DNA of 64,000 nt from an uncultured Eubacteriales bacterium. Lineage in GTDB: Bacteria; Bacillota; Clostridia; Oscillospirales; Oscillospiraceae. The stretch lies in the NCBI GenBank assembly GCA_949293985.1, contig CASFFN010000005.1, positions 62,001-126,000 of the forward strand, read 5' to 3'. Of the stretch, positions 16,552-24,993 are shown piece by piece. Both the position numbers and the translations under genes were made by a program. Numbering within the stretch: position 1 is the stretch's first letter; every line of letters starts with the position of its first letter. The notes below the pieces were generated by a model. It saw nothing but the letters and a program-made list of their open reading frames with translations, was not told the origin of the DNA and made no database searches.

Positions 16552-16703
16552 GTGTTCTCCTTGAAAAATCCAATGCTCAGTTGCCAGCTGCCCCACAAAA
16601 ACCCGATTCGGAATTTGTAATCTTCAACCCAGCGAATAATCCCAAATGTCGGAATGATTACAAATTGCTTTTTGTAGGTGTTTGTCAAAATCCGCTTTTT
16701 CAT
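16548..16703 (-). CDS. Small phage protein (51 residues)
   Basis: ATG at 16703 overlaps the methyltransferase stop (ATGA) and the frame ends by overlapping the next ATG, so both ends show translational coupling. The product is basic and aromatic-rich (MKKRILTNTYKKQF, then WVEDYKFRIGFLWGSW). No family recognised. Confidence 0.5.
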   Translation of the reverse strand: MKKRILTNTYKKQFVIIPTFGIIRWVEDYKFRIGFLWGSWQLSIGFFKENT

Positions 16704-17404
16704 GCGTCCTCCTCTCCCTCCGGCGGGCGCGCAAAATCCCGTGATAATCTGTCAATTTTTAGCGCGAGCTCCATTCCGGGCAGGTCATTCTCATACGGTC
16801 CACCCTCTATGTACGCAACAGCCGCATTATTGATTGCCTCCAACGATTCCACCCACTCGTTCGGCGGGGTGAGGGTGGGGATAGAATCAATGTCATCCTT
16901 GCCATCTTTCATCGCCTCCCCATTATCCAATTTCATAAAACAACCCCAAAATGTTCGGCTTTGTTTCCCGCTGTGATGTCCAAACAGCGGCTTTTGTCCA
17001 ATGGCTTTCCAGACTTCCGCCGCCGGGATGTCATATTCTGACCACTTGAAAATAAGTACACCGTCTGGTTTCAAAACCCGCATACACTCCCGAAAACCAT
17101 CGTGGAGCATTTGAGGCCAATTCTCGTTTAACTTCCCGTACTTTTTGACTAACCATGCCGTCTCCTTTGCGCCAGTCAGGTGAGGTGGGTCGAATACTAC
17201 CAGCGGGAAAGAGTTATCTGCAAAAGGCAAATCCGTAAAGTCGCACACCACATCAGGATTTATGTCCAACGTACAGTTACAAGCATTTTCCCAGAGGTGA
17301 TGATATTGCTCACGGCGTTTATCACAGTACACAGCTGCTGGGTGGTGCTTGTTAAACCAGATAGACCGTGCGCCGCAGGTCACATCAAGTATCTTCTTCT
17401 CCAT
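16700..17404 (-). CDS. Phage class I SAM-dependent methyltransferase
   Basis: A 234-residue protein. Motif I is LDVTCGARSIW (about residues 6-16) and the catalytic motif is FDPPHL (about residue 71), followed by a Rossmann-type end (VLKPDGVLIFKW). This is a DNA methyltransferase-like domain of about 160 residues, possibly for self-protection. A further ~70 residues (PTLTPPNEWVESLEAINN onward) look like a separate small phage protein joined in frame. Target specificity is not deducible. Confidence 0.75.
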   Translation of the reverse strand: MEKKILDVTCGARSIWFNKHHPAAVYCDKRREQYHHLWENACNCTLDINPDVVCDFTDLPFADNSFPLVVFDPPHLTGAKETAWLVKKYGKLNENWPQMLHDGFRECMRVLKPDGVLIFKWSEYDIPAAEVWKAIGQKPLFGHHSGKQSRTFWGCFMKLDNGEAMKDGKDDIDSIPTLTPPNEWVESLEAINNAAVAYIEGGPYENDLPGMELALKIDRLSRDFARPPEGEEDA

Positions 17405-17471
17405 TCAGAACCTCCCATCTCTCCCCATTTGCCCACTTTCTCAGCCGATTGGCTATGTCTTTGTAGTCCAT
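17385..17471 (-). CDS. Putative 28-residue phage peptide
   Basis: ATG at 17471 with AAGGAG eight bases upstream opens a 28-codon frame (MDYKDIANRLRKWANGERW then acidic end). It overlaps the methyltransferase start by 20 bp. Short amphipathic helix; real translation is plausible but uncertain. Confidence 0.35.
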   Translation of the reverse strand: MDYKDIANRLRKWANGERWEVLNGEEDT

Positions 17472-17472
17472 C

Positions 17473-17568
17473 TCATTTCTCCTTGTTGCTGTCCTGATTA
17501 AAAACCATCCGGTCTGCGGGGATGTTGATATACGATTCTCCGTTAAGCGTGGCAATAAAGCGCTTCAT
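17473..17568 (-). CDS. Small conserved phage protein (31 residues)
   Basis: The ATG at 17568 overlaps the preceding stop (ATGA). The product (ATLNGESYINIPADRM core) matches a recurring short protein of Clostridial phages of unknown function. It looks like a single beta-hairpin. Confidence 0.5.
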   Translation of the reverse strand: MKRFIATLNGESYINIPADRMVFNQDSNKEK

Positions 17569-17927
17569 GCCTGCCCGCCCCCTTCCTTGGAGCGGACATC
17601 GCCGTCGATGGCTTGGAGCAGCTTGTCCGCATTTTGGAGGGTGCGGGATTTTCGGTAAGCGGCTCGGGCCATGTCTGTTTGACGGATGATGTCCGCCCAT
17701 CTTTTTCCCATCTGGTCTACAAACTTGTAGCCTTCATATTCCTGCATAATCTTCCGCTTTTCCCGGATGGCGGTTTCTCTGTCTACGATACCCCCACGAA
17801 GCTGGGCGTACAGCATCCGGAAGCACAGGTAAGTAACCTGGTCCGGATAATCCAATCCGGGGGGCATTTCGTCCCCGTTCATGGCCTGGCGCTCGTAGGG
17901 AAAAGCTACTTTTGATTCAGGTACCAT
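17565..17927 (-). CDS. Hypothetical phage protein
   Basis: A 120-residue protein with the start chosen at the ATG at 17927, which has GGAGG seven bases upstream and overlaps the nuclease gene by 22 bp. It is helical, with a conserved LDYPDQVTYLCFRMLYAQLR segment and a basic centre (REKRKIMQEYEGY). Frequently found next to VRR-NUC genes in Firmicute phages; no activity known. Confidence 0.6.
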   Translation of the reverse strand: MVPESKVAFPYERQAMNGDEMPPGLDYPDQVTYLCFRMLYAQLRGGIVDRETAIREKRKIMQEYEGYKFVDQMGKRWADIIRQTDMARAAYRKSRTLQNADKLLQAIDGDVRSKEGGGQA

Positions 17928-18295
17928 TGCAAAACCTCCGTTGCCTGCTTCCAGCCATAGCAAAAGGCATGGAAATATCCGTTATGTTTCAGTTGCTCCT
18001 CCCACCATAGCTGGTCTTCCTCCGGTTTTCCGTCCAGGGCCTTCATTTCTATGTAGAGCCCGTGGCAATTACCCCGGGGAACCGGGAGACAAAGGTCCGG
18101 CACGCCCTTTTTTACCCCCATGGTCTTGAGGATTGCGGTCTGCACCTTGTCCACCCGCTCGTTGGGGATATGGTGCAGCAGGGCAAGCTCCGGGTATTGA
18201 TGCCTTATAGACGGCTGCTGGGACCAGGCAATGACCCATTTCTGCTCGGCGCTTTCCGATGGTACACCGCTGCTTTTCAATCTGGCTTTACTCAT
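17906..18295 (-). CDS. VRR-NUC domain nuclease
   Basis: A 129-residue protein from the ATG at 18295 (overlapping the helicase stop). It has the VRR-NUC core: HHIPNERV, then VKKGVPDLCLPVPRG (catalytic D) and GLYIEMKALDGKPEEDQLWW (E-x-K). This PD-(D/E)XK fold is a stand-alone structure-specific nuclease in many phages, where it is paired with a SNF2/DEAD helicase as here. Likely acts on branched replication or recombination DNA. Confidence 0.88.
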   Translation of the reverse strand: MSKARLKSSGVPSESAEQKWVIAWSQQPSIRHQYPELALLHHIPNERVDKVQTAILKTMGVKKGVPDLCLPVPRGNCHGLYIEMKALDGKPEEDQLWWEEQLKHNGYFHAFCYGWKQATEVLQWYLNQK

Positions 18296-19812
18296 GGACG
18301 CACCGCCTTTCCGCTTACTACCCGGTTCAGAATCTGGCTTGCCTGCAGCCGGGAGAGGTTCTCCAGACACTTCCGGTCGATGGATTTTACCCGGCGCCGG
18401 ATATATTGCAGCTGCTTCTCCGTGGCGGGCTTCTGTCCCCACTGCCGGGCGATGGTCAAATCCCAGATTTTCCGCTCCTCCTGGTGGAAGTCCCGAAGCT
18501 CTGCGTATGCCTTATCCAGGGCGGTCTGGTAGGGGACGGATTCCCCGCAGTATTCCACCCGGCCAAGATGATCCGGGCAGGGGATAACAATCCGCCTGCC
18601 TCCTGTGAGGCTGCAAACCAGCTTTCCGTCCGGCAGCTTGAAGTAATTCACATCGTGGAGGTTGTAAGACATGCCTTTTGCCCACAGGTCTACAATCTCC
18701 ACATTGCGGATCCAGCTTTCCGGGCAGTCCGCCGCCGCCAGCGCCCTTTCCGGCAGTTCAAATAAGGGCCCCTGAATTTCCGCTGCCTTTCTGGGGGGAA
18801 CATCCTTCAGGTCAAGGCCCAGCAGGGTGGGGGCTGTGCAAAGGCTGGCTTTCCCGGTGACCCCCACGCAGTCAATCAGGATGAGCTTCTCCTTCTCCGG
18901 GTGTACCCGCAGGCCCCGGCCTACCATCTGGGTATACAGGGCCTCGGACTGGGTGGGGCGGGCGATGATCACCGTCTCCACCAAAGGGATGTCGGTGCCC
19001 TCGGTAAACACCATCACATTGACGATGCAGGCAATCTCCCGGCGGGAAAACCGCTCTATGATGTCTGCCCGGTCTTTTGTCTTCCCGGTGACCACCACGG
19101 CCCCGGGGATTCTCCGGGCGATTTCCTCTGCCTGGTGTACGCTGACTGCAAAAATCAGGGTTGCGCCATGGGCGTGCTCCCGGTAGGCCTGGGCGATGGC
19201 GTCCGCCGTACCCTCCATGGCCTCCGCCAGCTCCCCGGGGGCGTAGTCGCCCTGCCTGGTATGTACCCTTGACAGGTCATAGCCGATATTCACCCGAAGG
19301 CAATAGATGTCACACAGGTATCCGCTTTTGATTGCCCAGGGCAGGTCCCGCTGGAAGATAATCCGTTCATACACATCATCCAGCTTTGCCTTGTCCCCCC
19401 GGTTGGGGGTAGCGGTGAAGCCGATGTGCTTTACCGGTGTGAAATGGTCATAAATTTTCCGGTAAGTGCCGGCGGCTGCATGGTGGGCTTCGTCCGTGAT
19501 AATGAGGTCAAATTCTCCGGGAGAGAACCTGTCCATCCGGTTGGCCAGGGACTGGACGCTGGCAATCACCACATCCTCCCCATGGCTGCGCTCTGCGGCA
19601 ATCTCAAATCCCACCGGGCAGTCGTAGTATTTTGCCGGCTGGCGCACCAGCTCCTCCCGATGGGCCAGCACCAAAACCCGCCCGCCATTGCGGGGAATGT
19701 GGGTGAAGGTTGCGGTCTTTCCGCACCCGGTAGGCATCTGGCACAGGTACGCCCCCGGCGCCTGGGTCTGAATTGTGCGGATACATTCTTTTTGGTAATC
19801 TCTTAATTCCAT
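18292..19812 (-). CDS. DEAD/DEAH-box superfamily 2 helicase
   Basis: A 506-residue protein starting MELRDYQKECI at 19812. Visible motifs: Q-tip/motif I MPTGCGKT, motif II TDEAHH, motif III FTATPNR, motif V-like VFTEGTDIP and motif VI QMVGRGLRVHPEK. It is a RadD-like phage helicase, presumably for replication or recombination with the VRR-NUC protein. It is complete. Its start lies beside the GTGGGAC repeat cluster. Confidence 0.9.
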   Translation of the reverse strand: MELRDYQKECIRTIQTQAPGAYLCQMPTGCGKTATFTHIPRNGGRVLVLAHREELVRQPAKYYDCPVGFEIAAERSHGEDVVIASVQSLANRMDRFSPGEFDLIITDEAHHAAAGTYRKIYDHFTPVKHIGFTATPNRGDKAKLDDVYERIIFQRDLPWAIKSGYLCDIYCLRVNIGYDLSRVHTRQGDYAPGELAEAMEGTADAIAQAYREHAHGATLIFAVSVHQAEEIARRIPGAVVVTGKTKDRADIIERFSRREIACIVNVMVFTEGTDIPLVETVIIARPTQSEALYTQMVGRGLRVHPEKEKLILIDCVGVTGKASLCTAPTLLGLDLKDVPPRKAAEIQGPLFELPERALAAADCPESWIRNVEIVDLWAKGMSYNLHDVNYFKLPDGKLVCSLTGGRRIVIPCPDHLGRVEYCGESVPYQTALDKAYAELRDFHQEERKIWDLTIARQWGQKPATEKQLQYIRRRVKSIDRKCLENLSRLQASQILNRVVSGKAVRP

Positions 19813-19835
19813 TTTTTCACCACCTGTGGAACTGT

Positions 19836-20212
19836 GTGGGACGGATGTGGGACACAATGTCCCACACAGTTTTCATTAAAATTGTTTTTCATTCCGTGAA
19901 ATTTTGATTGATTTCATGAAAAAAATAAGTGGAATAAGTTTAATTGAATTTAAGTGTGGGACTGTGGGACATTTTTGCACACTTTTTTATATAGGAAAAA
20001 TGTCTCTTGCTTGATGCATCCAAACAACACCAATGCTATATAAAAACATTGTTGTTTGTGTCCCACATGTCCCACAGTCCCACAAATGAAAACCGCCTGA
20101 TTTTTGCGGGACACAAATCCAGAGAATAGCAATCATAACGGAGAAAAGAAAAACTTTTTTACATTGTTTTTTGTGGGACAAATGTGGGACATGGTCCCAC
20201 TAAAGTGGGAGC
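19836..20212. repeat. Iteron-like GTGGGAC cluster, candidate phage replication origin
   Basis: Eleven exact GTGGGAC/GTCCCAC heptamers lie at 19836, 19847, 19859, 19956, 19964, 20060, 20069, 20077, 20173, 20184 and 20194, with a GCGGGAC variant at 20106. They form four clusters of two or three in both orientations, separated by AT-rich DNA. Most sit in a TGTGGGACA context. The 387-bp gap between the helicase and DUF927 replication genes has no gene. This density is far above chance and fits an origin bound by the adjacent initiator, though a regulatory array is possible. Confidence 0.65.
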
Positions 20213-22116
20213 AGTTCCGGAGAACCGGCGCTTGCCGTCCAATCGTCCGTATTCAGACGCAAACAGACACATTGCGGTGTGGTTTTGCCAATGCGCTTTG
20301 TTTTCGTGTAGCCCCGCTCCCTGGTGTCAATCATACGGTTGGCCTTCAGGTAGCTGAGGGTTGCAGAAGTGGAAAAGCCCGCCTCCTGCAATGCCCGGTC
20401 AAATACCCCCCGGATAATATAGGCGGTATCGTATTCCAGCACACCGTAGATGTCACTGCCTGGCATGGAATCATCGCTGATGAACCTGGGAGCATTGCTG
20501 GCTACCCAGTCACAAAGCCACTCGTAGGCCCGTCTGCCGGCGGATACGGCCTCTTTGGATGCCAGGAATGCCCGGATATCGGAAGCATCCAGCACCAGCT
20601 CCCGGGCGGTGTCCAGATCGTCATGGAATACCCACTGGGAGGCCAGGAAGTCCGCCGTGATGATGGCGGCGGCTGCCATGGCCTGCTTCTCCGTGGAATC
20701 CCCGGCGCACAGCTCACGGAAGTTGTCCTGGTAGAGCTGCCGGACGGTCTGTTGGGTCTTTTCGTCCTGATACAATCGCTCCACGAAAATCCGTCCAGCA
20801 AAACCGTAGTTTCGCTTCAAGAGGCCGGATATCCGATTTCCGTCTTTTATGACGGCCGTTCCTGGTGTGCATTCGATGTCAATGACACGGTTCACCGCAC
20901 CGGCTCCGGCGGAGATGTTGGTGAGGGGCGATTCCCCGGTGGTGAGGAAGCAGCATTTCCAGGTGGGGGTGATTTCCAGACCGCCGCTTTTCTTCCCTCG
21001 TGACCGGCCCACCCCCTGGGCCAGCTGGTACACATCGAAGTTGGTTTTCCCCCGGCTGTCTTTGGTCAGCTGCAGCTCATCCATGCAAAAAGGCAGATGA
21101 TTGAGAAAAGCCGCCGTCCGCTCCTGGCCCACCTGAGTACCGTTGAAGGTCTGCGTATATTTTCCTAACTCCGGGTTTCCCCAGACGGAAGCCGCCAGCA
21201 TGAGGGCCACCGTTTTGCCGGTGCCGGAGGACCCTCCCCACAGGTGGACGAAGAAGGGGAGTGCGTCTACCAGTGACAAAATCAGGGAGGCAAAGGAAGC
21301 GGCCAGCATAATCCGTGCGGTAATGGATTGCCGCCGGCATTCCATTGCGGTTTTGTACCATGTTGTTTCGGATCCCTTGGATTCTACCTGATTGTAGAGA
21401 TGCCGGTATTGTTCATCCCCATCAAATACCAGCCCATCCACATAGGGGGAAAACCCTTCCCCCGGTATGTATCCCAGCCGTCCGATGGACTTCTGCTCCG
21501 GGATGATGTCGTAGTTCAGATTCTCCATGTCGTTGATGTAGTCCACCAGCGCCGAAGCGCTGTTGCTGGTGACGGAGATTCCCTGACTGGCAAGAGAGGT
21601 GATGTTCCGGGCAGTGGAAACGGTGGCTTTGTCCACAATGGTGGTGCGCCATTTTTCCTCCCGTCCCGGCGGCTTGAATGCCAGCTTCAGCTTCACCTCC
21701 CCGGTGTCAATATTCACCAAACGGCCCACCGGCATAATCGGGTGGGCACAGGCACATTCCCGGCCGCCGTTGGGCAAATCCCGGAAAATACCCCAGTCCA
21801 GAGACTCCCAGGTGCCGCAGCTCAGCTCCATGGCCTGGCCGTCAAACTCGGTCTGATTGGGAATCATGTTCCGCCTTTTGGCTTCCAGCTGCGCCTTGTT
21901 GTACTTTTGCAGCATCCCCCGGAAGCTCTTGAAGCCCACAGCCCTGGCGTTTTCCTCCATCTTGACTTTGGCTATCTCATAGAGGAAGGGGGTCTTGTGG
22001 AGCTCATATAGCTTCTCGTAGGGGTCTGGGGTGCAGAAGTCCTCTGCGGAATACTGATAGTCTGGAATAATCAGCTTACCGTCATGGACTTCTGCGTTGC
22101 TTTCTTCCTGAAACAT
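20200..22116 (-). CDS. DUF927 domain P-loop replication protein
   Basis: A 638-residue protein. The N-terminal ~200 residues are of unknown fold. The DUF927 helicase-like core runs from about residue 205 to 480, with Walker A GGSSGTGKT (about 280-288), Walker B-like PFCMDELQLT and a sensor segment CCFLTTGESPL. The C-terminal ~130 residues may be winged-helix (YLKANRMIDTRERGYTKTKR). Such proteins serve as phage replicative ATPase/helicase. No primase motif was seen. Its 3' end reaches the last GTGGGAC copies. Confidence 0.8.
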   Translation of the reverse strand: MFQEESNAEVHDGKLIIPDYQYSAEDFCTPDPYEKLYELHKTPFLYEIAKVKMEENARAVGFKSFRGMLQKYNKAQLEAKRRNMIPNQTEFDGQAMELSCGTWESLDWGIFRDLPNGGRECACAHPIMPVGRLVNIDTGEVKLKLAFKPPGREEKWRTTIVDKATVSTARNITSLASQGISVTSNSASALVDYINDMENLNYDIIPEQKSIGRLGYIPGEGFSPYVDGLVFDGDEQYRHLYNQVESKGSETTWYKTAMECRRQSITARIMLAASFASLILSLVDALPFFVHLWGGSSGTGKTVALMLAASVWGNPELGKYTQTFNGTQVGQERTAAFLNHLPFCMDELQLTKDSRGKTNFDVYQLAQGVGRSRGKKSGGLEITPTWKCCFLTTGESPLTNISAGAGAVNRVIDIECTPGTAVIKDGNRISGLLKRNYGFAGRIFVERLYQDEKTQQTVRQLYQDNFRELCAGDSTEKQAMAAAAIITADFLASQWVFHDDLDTARELVLDASDIRAFLASKEAVSAGRRAYEWLCDWVASNAPRFISDDSMPGSDIYGVLEYDTAYIIRGVFDRALQEAGFSTSATLSYLKANRMIDTRERGYTKTKRIGKTTPQCVCLRLNTDDWTASAGSPELLPL

Positions 22117-22128
22117 GTAATCCCTCCC

Positions 22129-22980
22129 TTACGCCAGAGGTTCCTCCCCCAAAAGCTCCTGGGTCAGGTCTTCGGCTGCTTTCACGGCCTCAAACCAGTC
22201 TGCAATCTTGCTCTCTCCCTGCCGGATGGCATTGTAGATGCCGATAAACTCCACAAAATCGTCGGCATTCATGGTCTCGATTTTCTTTTGGAGACGCTTT
22301 TCAATCTGCTCCTGGGTTACCCCCAGCTTGGCAAATTTCACCACCATGGCCTTTACCCGGTCAATAAGGGGCGTGTCGTTCTTTCCCGCCAGGGTCCTTT
22401 TGCATTCCGTGATGGCATCCTCCACGAACCAGGCCGGGAGGATTGCCAGAATCCGGGAGCGGAGCCGGCGGGTTGCCATGTTGGCGTTGTTCTCGTAAAT
22501 GTCACGAAGGCTGGTAAGGGCTACCATTTTCTTTCCCTGCTCCCGTTGGTGGGGATTGGTAAAGTTCTGGACGCTCTGGGCGTTGGTCTCCAAATCCCAG
22601 GCATAGGCCTGCATTTCGCTTTTCCCATCGTCCTGGGAAAGCTCCTTGATGCCGTAGTCGATGTTCCCCCAGCACCGGGCCAGCTCCTCCGCAAACCGGA
22701 TGGTGGGGCCCTCCACCGTCTGACCGCCCCGGGGGAAGCTGTAAAAGGCCTTGGCAGCCATGGTGGGCCGCTGGCAGGCTTCCATGGCCTTGGCATAGGC
22801 GGTGATTTCATTCCGGGGGAACCGCTTGGCAATCACCAGCTTTCCCTGAGCCTCTGCAATGGCACGGCTGGCCTCAATGGCCACCGTACCCTGATTGATG
22901 TTGTCCATCTGGGCCATGACCCCAACGCTTGGCATATTGGGCATTGCCCCTTGGGTGTATTCCATAATTTCTTCGCTCAT
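22129..22980 (-). CDS. Putative phage recombination protein (RecT position)
   Basis: A 283-residue protein with conserved segments IAKRFPRNEITAYAKAMEAC, YSFPRGGQTVEGPTIRFAEE and ALTSLRDIYENNANMATRRL. Such proteins recur in Firmicute phages next to a RecE/DUF3799-type nuclease, where a RecT-like annealing protein would be expected. I do not recognise a standard RecT, Erf or Sak signature, so the annealing role is inferred from the pairing with the downstream-adjacent nuclease gene. Confidence 0.6.
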   Translation of the reverse strand: MSEEIMEYTQGAMPNMPSVGVMAQMDNINQGTVAIEASRAIAEAQGKLVIAKRFPRNEITAYAKAMEACQRPTMAAKAFYSFPRGGQTVEGPTIRFAEELARCWGNIDYGIKELSQDDGKSEMQAYAWDLETNAQSVQNFTNPHQREQGKKMVALTSLRDIYENNANMATRRLRSRILAILPAWFVEDAITECKRTLAGKNDTPLIDRVKAMVVKFAKLGVTQEQIEKRLQKKIETMNADDFVEFIGIYNAIRQGESKIADWFEAVKAAEDLTQELLGEEPLA

Positions 22981-22992
22981 TGTCCATTCTCC

Positions 22993-23790
22993 TTATGTGA
23001 TTTCTTTGGCAAGCCAGGATGGCAGTGCCAGATTGTTGATTTGATTGTGCTTTCCCAGGTATCCGTACCAGTTTCCGGTGGTTTTGCAGTCGTGGTATAT
23101 GTCCAGAAACTCCCGGTAAAGGGTCCGTCCACGGCGCAGGAGCAGCTCATCCGCCTGGAGGATGTTGACAGCATAGGGCGGGTCTTTTTCCACCACGATA
23201 AAGACGAATGTGGGTCTTTGCCGGATGTTCCGCTCCACCCCTTCCTGGTACATTGCCGCCTGAAAATCGTAGCCGTAGCGGATGGCGTCCCGGGTGAAGC
23301 TGTCTGTGCCGGCATCTGCTGCGGATTTGAGATCCACGATAATGGGACGGCTGTATCGGGTGTTGAGACAGTCCACACGGCACTTGCAGCCTTCCCCGGT
23401 TTGGGTGTCCGTCCAGAAGAAAGGAAGCTCTCTGGGGCCGTCCAGGAGCTTCCGGGCAAAGGGGACGGCATACAGCGCCTCCCGCATTGCCTGGGCCTGG
23501 GCCATCATATCTGCCGGGATGCTTGCCTTTCCCTGGGTATCCTCCAGGTACGCTTCCCACTGCAGCTTCCCATCTCTTGTCCGGCGGTCTACCTCCGGGG
23601 CCACGGCAAACTCCTCATGGAAGGTTTCCGGCTCCAGGGCCAGCTTGTGAAAAACCTGCCCGAAGAGCAGCGCCGGGGTTGGTTCCCCCGGGTGCTCTTG
23701 GTAGTATCGGAATTTTTCCGGGCTTTCGTGGAGCCTCCACAGCTCCGACCGGCTGACAGCAGGGTGACGGCGGTATTCAGCTTCCGTCAT
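22993..23790 (-). CDS. PD-(D/E)XK nuclease, RecE/DUF3799-like
   Basis: A 265-residue protein from the ATG at 23790 (MTEAEYRRHPAVSRSEL). It shows the DUF3799/RecE C-terminal nuclease signatures: an N-terminal SRSELWRLHESPEKF, LLFGQVFHKLALEP, a catalytic CRVDCLN and IIVDLKSAADAG (D-x(n)-D-x-K), and a later YDFQAAMYQEG. It should resect double-strand ends to supply single strands to the neighbouring recombination protein. Confidence 0.85.
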   Translation of the reverse strand: MTEAEYRRHPAVSRSELWRLHESPEKFRYYQEHPGEPTPALLFGQVFHKLALEPETFHEEFAVAPEVDRRTRDGKLQWEAYLEDTQGKASIPADMMAQAQAMREALYAVPFARKLLDGPRELPFFWTDTQTGEGCKCRVDCLNTRYSRPIIVDLKSAADAGTDSFTRDAIRYGYDFQAAMYQEGVERNIRQRPTFVFIVVEKDPPYAVNILQADELLLRRGRTLYREFLDIYHDCKTTGNWYGYLGKHNQINNLALPSWLAKEIT

Positions 23791-24052
23791 AGAAATCGGC
23801 CCCCTGTTCCTCCAGATAGTCCCCAGCGCTGGTTTTCCCAATGCCCAGGGCATCCGCAAATTCATCCGTGGTCAGGTTATCCATCAGCCTTGCCATCAGG
23901 CAGTTGCCGCACAGGGTGTCGCCTCCATCGATGTAGATCCGGTGGAGGCCGGAATACTCCTGACCGCAGTCTGCACACCGGACGCACCTGCAAGGTTCGG
24001 GGTATCCGGTGACCAGGGCATTGGCAATCTGGGGGTGGTCAGGAATCACCAT
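23777..24052 (-). CDS. Small zinc-binding phage protein
   Basis: A 91-residue protein. The ATG at 24052 is favoured by GGAGG six bases upstream over one at 24070. CRCVRCADCGQ and CGNCLMAR form a zinc ribbon; the C-terminus has a helix (TTDEFADALGIG) and an acidic end. Unknown function. It overlaps the nuclease start by 14 bp. Confidence 0.6.
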   Translation of the reverse strand: MVIPDHPQIANALVTGYPEPCRCVRCADCGQEYSGLHRIYIDGGDTLCGNCLMARLMDNLTTDEFADALGIGKTSAGDYLEEQGADFYDGS

Positions 24053-24305
24053 GGTTGTCCTCCGTTTCATCCTTCGTCCAGCTCACAGACAGCACTTTGT
24101 CCGGAACATACAGGGTGGTGGAGCCCTCCAGGACGGCGTAGGCGTCGGAGGTGGTGTCCATCCATCCACGGCGAATCACCGTGAACAGAACACCATCGTG
24201 GAGAAGCATATCCCCTTCCTCTGCCTTATAGGAAGGCAGGACGAAAGTTTTCAAAACCTCATTGCTGCTCTGAGCCAGCAAAACATCTACACATCTGGAT
24301 CCCAT
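24039..24305 (-). CDS. Hypothetical phage protein
   Basis: An 88-residue protein from the ATG at 24305 with AGGAGG upstream. Predicted beta-rich (GDMLLHDGVLFTVIRRGWMDTT, TTLYVPDKVLSVSW). No family recognised; part of the early operon. Confidence 0.5.
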   Translation of the reverse strand: MGSRCVDVLLAQSSNEVLKTFVLPSYKAEEGDMLLHDGVLFTVIRRGWMDTTSDAYAVLEGSTTLYVPDKVLSVSWTKDETEDNHGDS

Positions 24306-24307
24306 AT

Positions 24308-24565
24308 TTACAAACCTCCTTTGTTCTTCTTGGGCACGATTACGCAAAAGCCGGTGCCGGGCTCTGATTGTTCTTCCCAGACTGTGGAATCCTCCGTAAG
24401 AAGGGAAACCAGCGTGAAGCGGAAAGCCTCGGCTGCGCCGGTGTTGCTTCTGCGGATGTCGTTATACAGAGAATTGATAAGCAAAGCCACATCGCAGGTG
24501 ATGGTGTCAAGTCCTCCGGCACCGACACACTTTGCGGTGGTCTCATTGATTTCAACCTTTAGCAT
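24308..24565 (-). CDS. Hypothetical phage protein
   Basis: An 85-residue protein, MLKVEINETTAKCVGAGG start, with a helical centre (CDVALLINSLYNDIRR) and a basic C-terminus. Related short proteins occur in early regions of Clostridial phages. A plus-strand promoter-like element begins 5 bp upstream of its start. Confidence 0.55.
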   Translation of the reverse strand: MLKVEINETTAKCVGAGGLDTITCDVALLINSLYNDIRRSNTGAAEAFRFTLVSLLTEDSTVWEEQSEPGTGFCVIVPKKNKGGL

Positions 24566-24569
24566 TTGT

Positions 24570-24662
24570 TTGACAAACCTCCCAATTCGTGGTATATTAC
24601 ATACGGTTATTTTTTCTTAGCCGCTTCGGAGCGCCATCCTGCTCCGGGGCGGCTTTTTCTTT
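24570..24662 (+). ncRNA. Candidate micro-transcript antisense to early operon
   Basis: On the plus strand TTGACA (24570-24575), exactly 17 bases, then TATATT (24593-24598) form a near-consensus promoter. Transcription from about 24605 would meet, within 15 bases, a 14-bp GC-rich stem (24619-24654, loop GCCATCCT) followed by TTTTTCTTTT. The product would be a ~55-nt hairpin RNA antisense to the end of the gene at 24607-24993. No ORF lies on this strand. Existence is predicted only. Confidence 0.45.
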
Positions 24663-24993
24663 TGCCCAGGAAGTGCCCCACCTGGGCGCTGGCGGCACAC
24701 AGCAGCACCACCGCAGCCGGAAGGCCCAGCCCCGGGACAATCCATCCGGCAGCCGTGGCAGCCATCAGACCGGCGGCAAGAACCGCCTTGGCAGCTGCTC
24801 CCTTGCAGGCGGCTCTAAAGTCACGGCGGTACCGGGCTGCATTTTTGCACCGGATGGAAAGCGCCTTCCCCGCAGCCTCCCGGCGGCCTCTGGTGAGCCG
24901 ATTGAGCCGGGCAAACCACAGCACTTCCTCGTCAATATGTACTGCCTGGACACTATCGTCCGTCTTGTGGGCCAGATACAGGCCATTGTTCAT
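24607..24993 (-). CDS. Phage membrane protein
   Basis: A 128-residue protein from the ATG at 24993 (MNNGLYLAHKTDD). A basic middle (NRLTRGRREAAGKALS) is followed by two hydrophobic helices (about residues 68-105), then a basic tail. The final codons lie inside the GC-rich hairpin of the antisense element. No known family. Confidence 0.55.
   Translation of the reverse strand: MNNGLYLAHKTDDSVQAVHIDEEVLWFARLNRLTRGRREAAGKALSIRCKNAARYRRDFRAACKGAAAKAVLAAGLMAATAAGWIVPGLGLPAAVVLLCAASAQVGHFLGKRKSRPGAGWRSEAAKKK

Noticed and set aside
22084..24012. Plus-strand frame of 642 codons opposite recombination genes
   Set aside because: Covers two well-supported minus-strand genes with clear motifs; composition is that of antisense translation.
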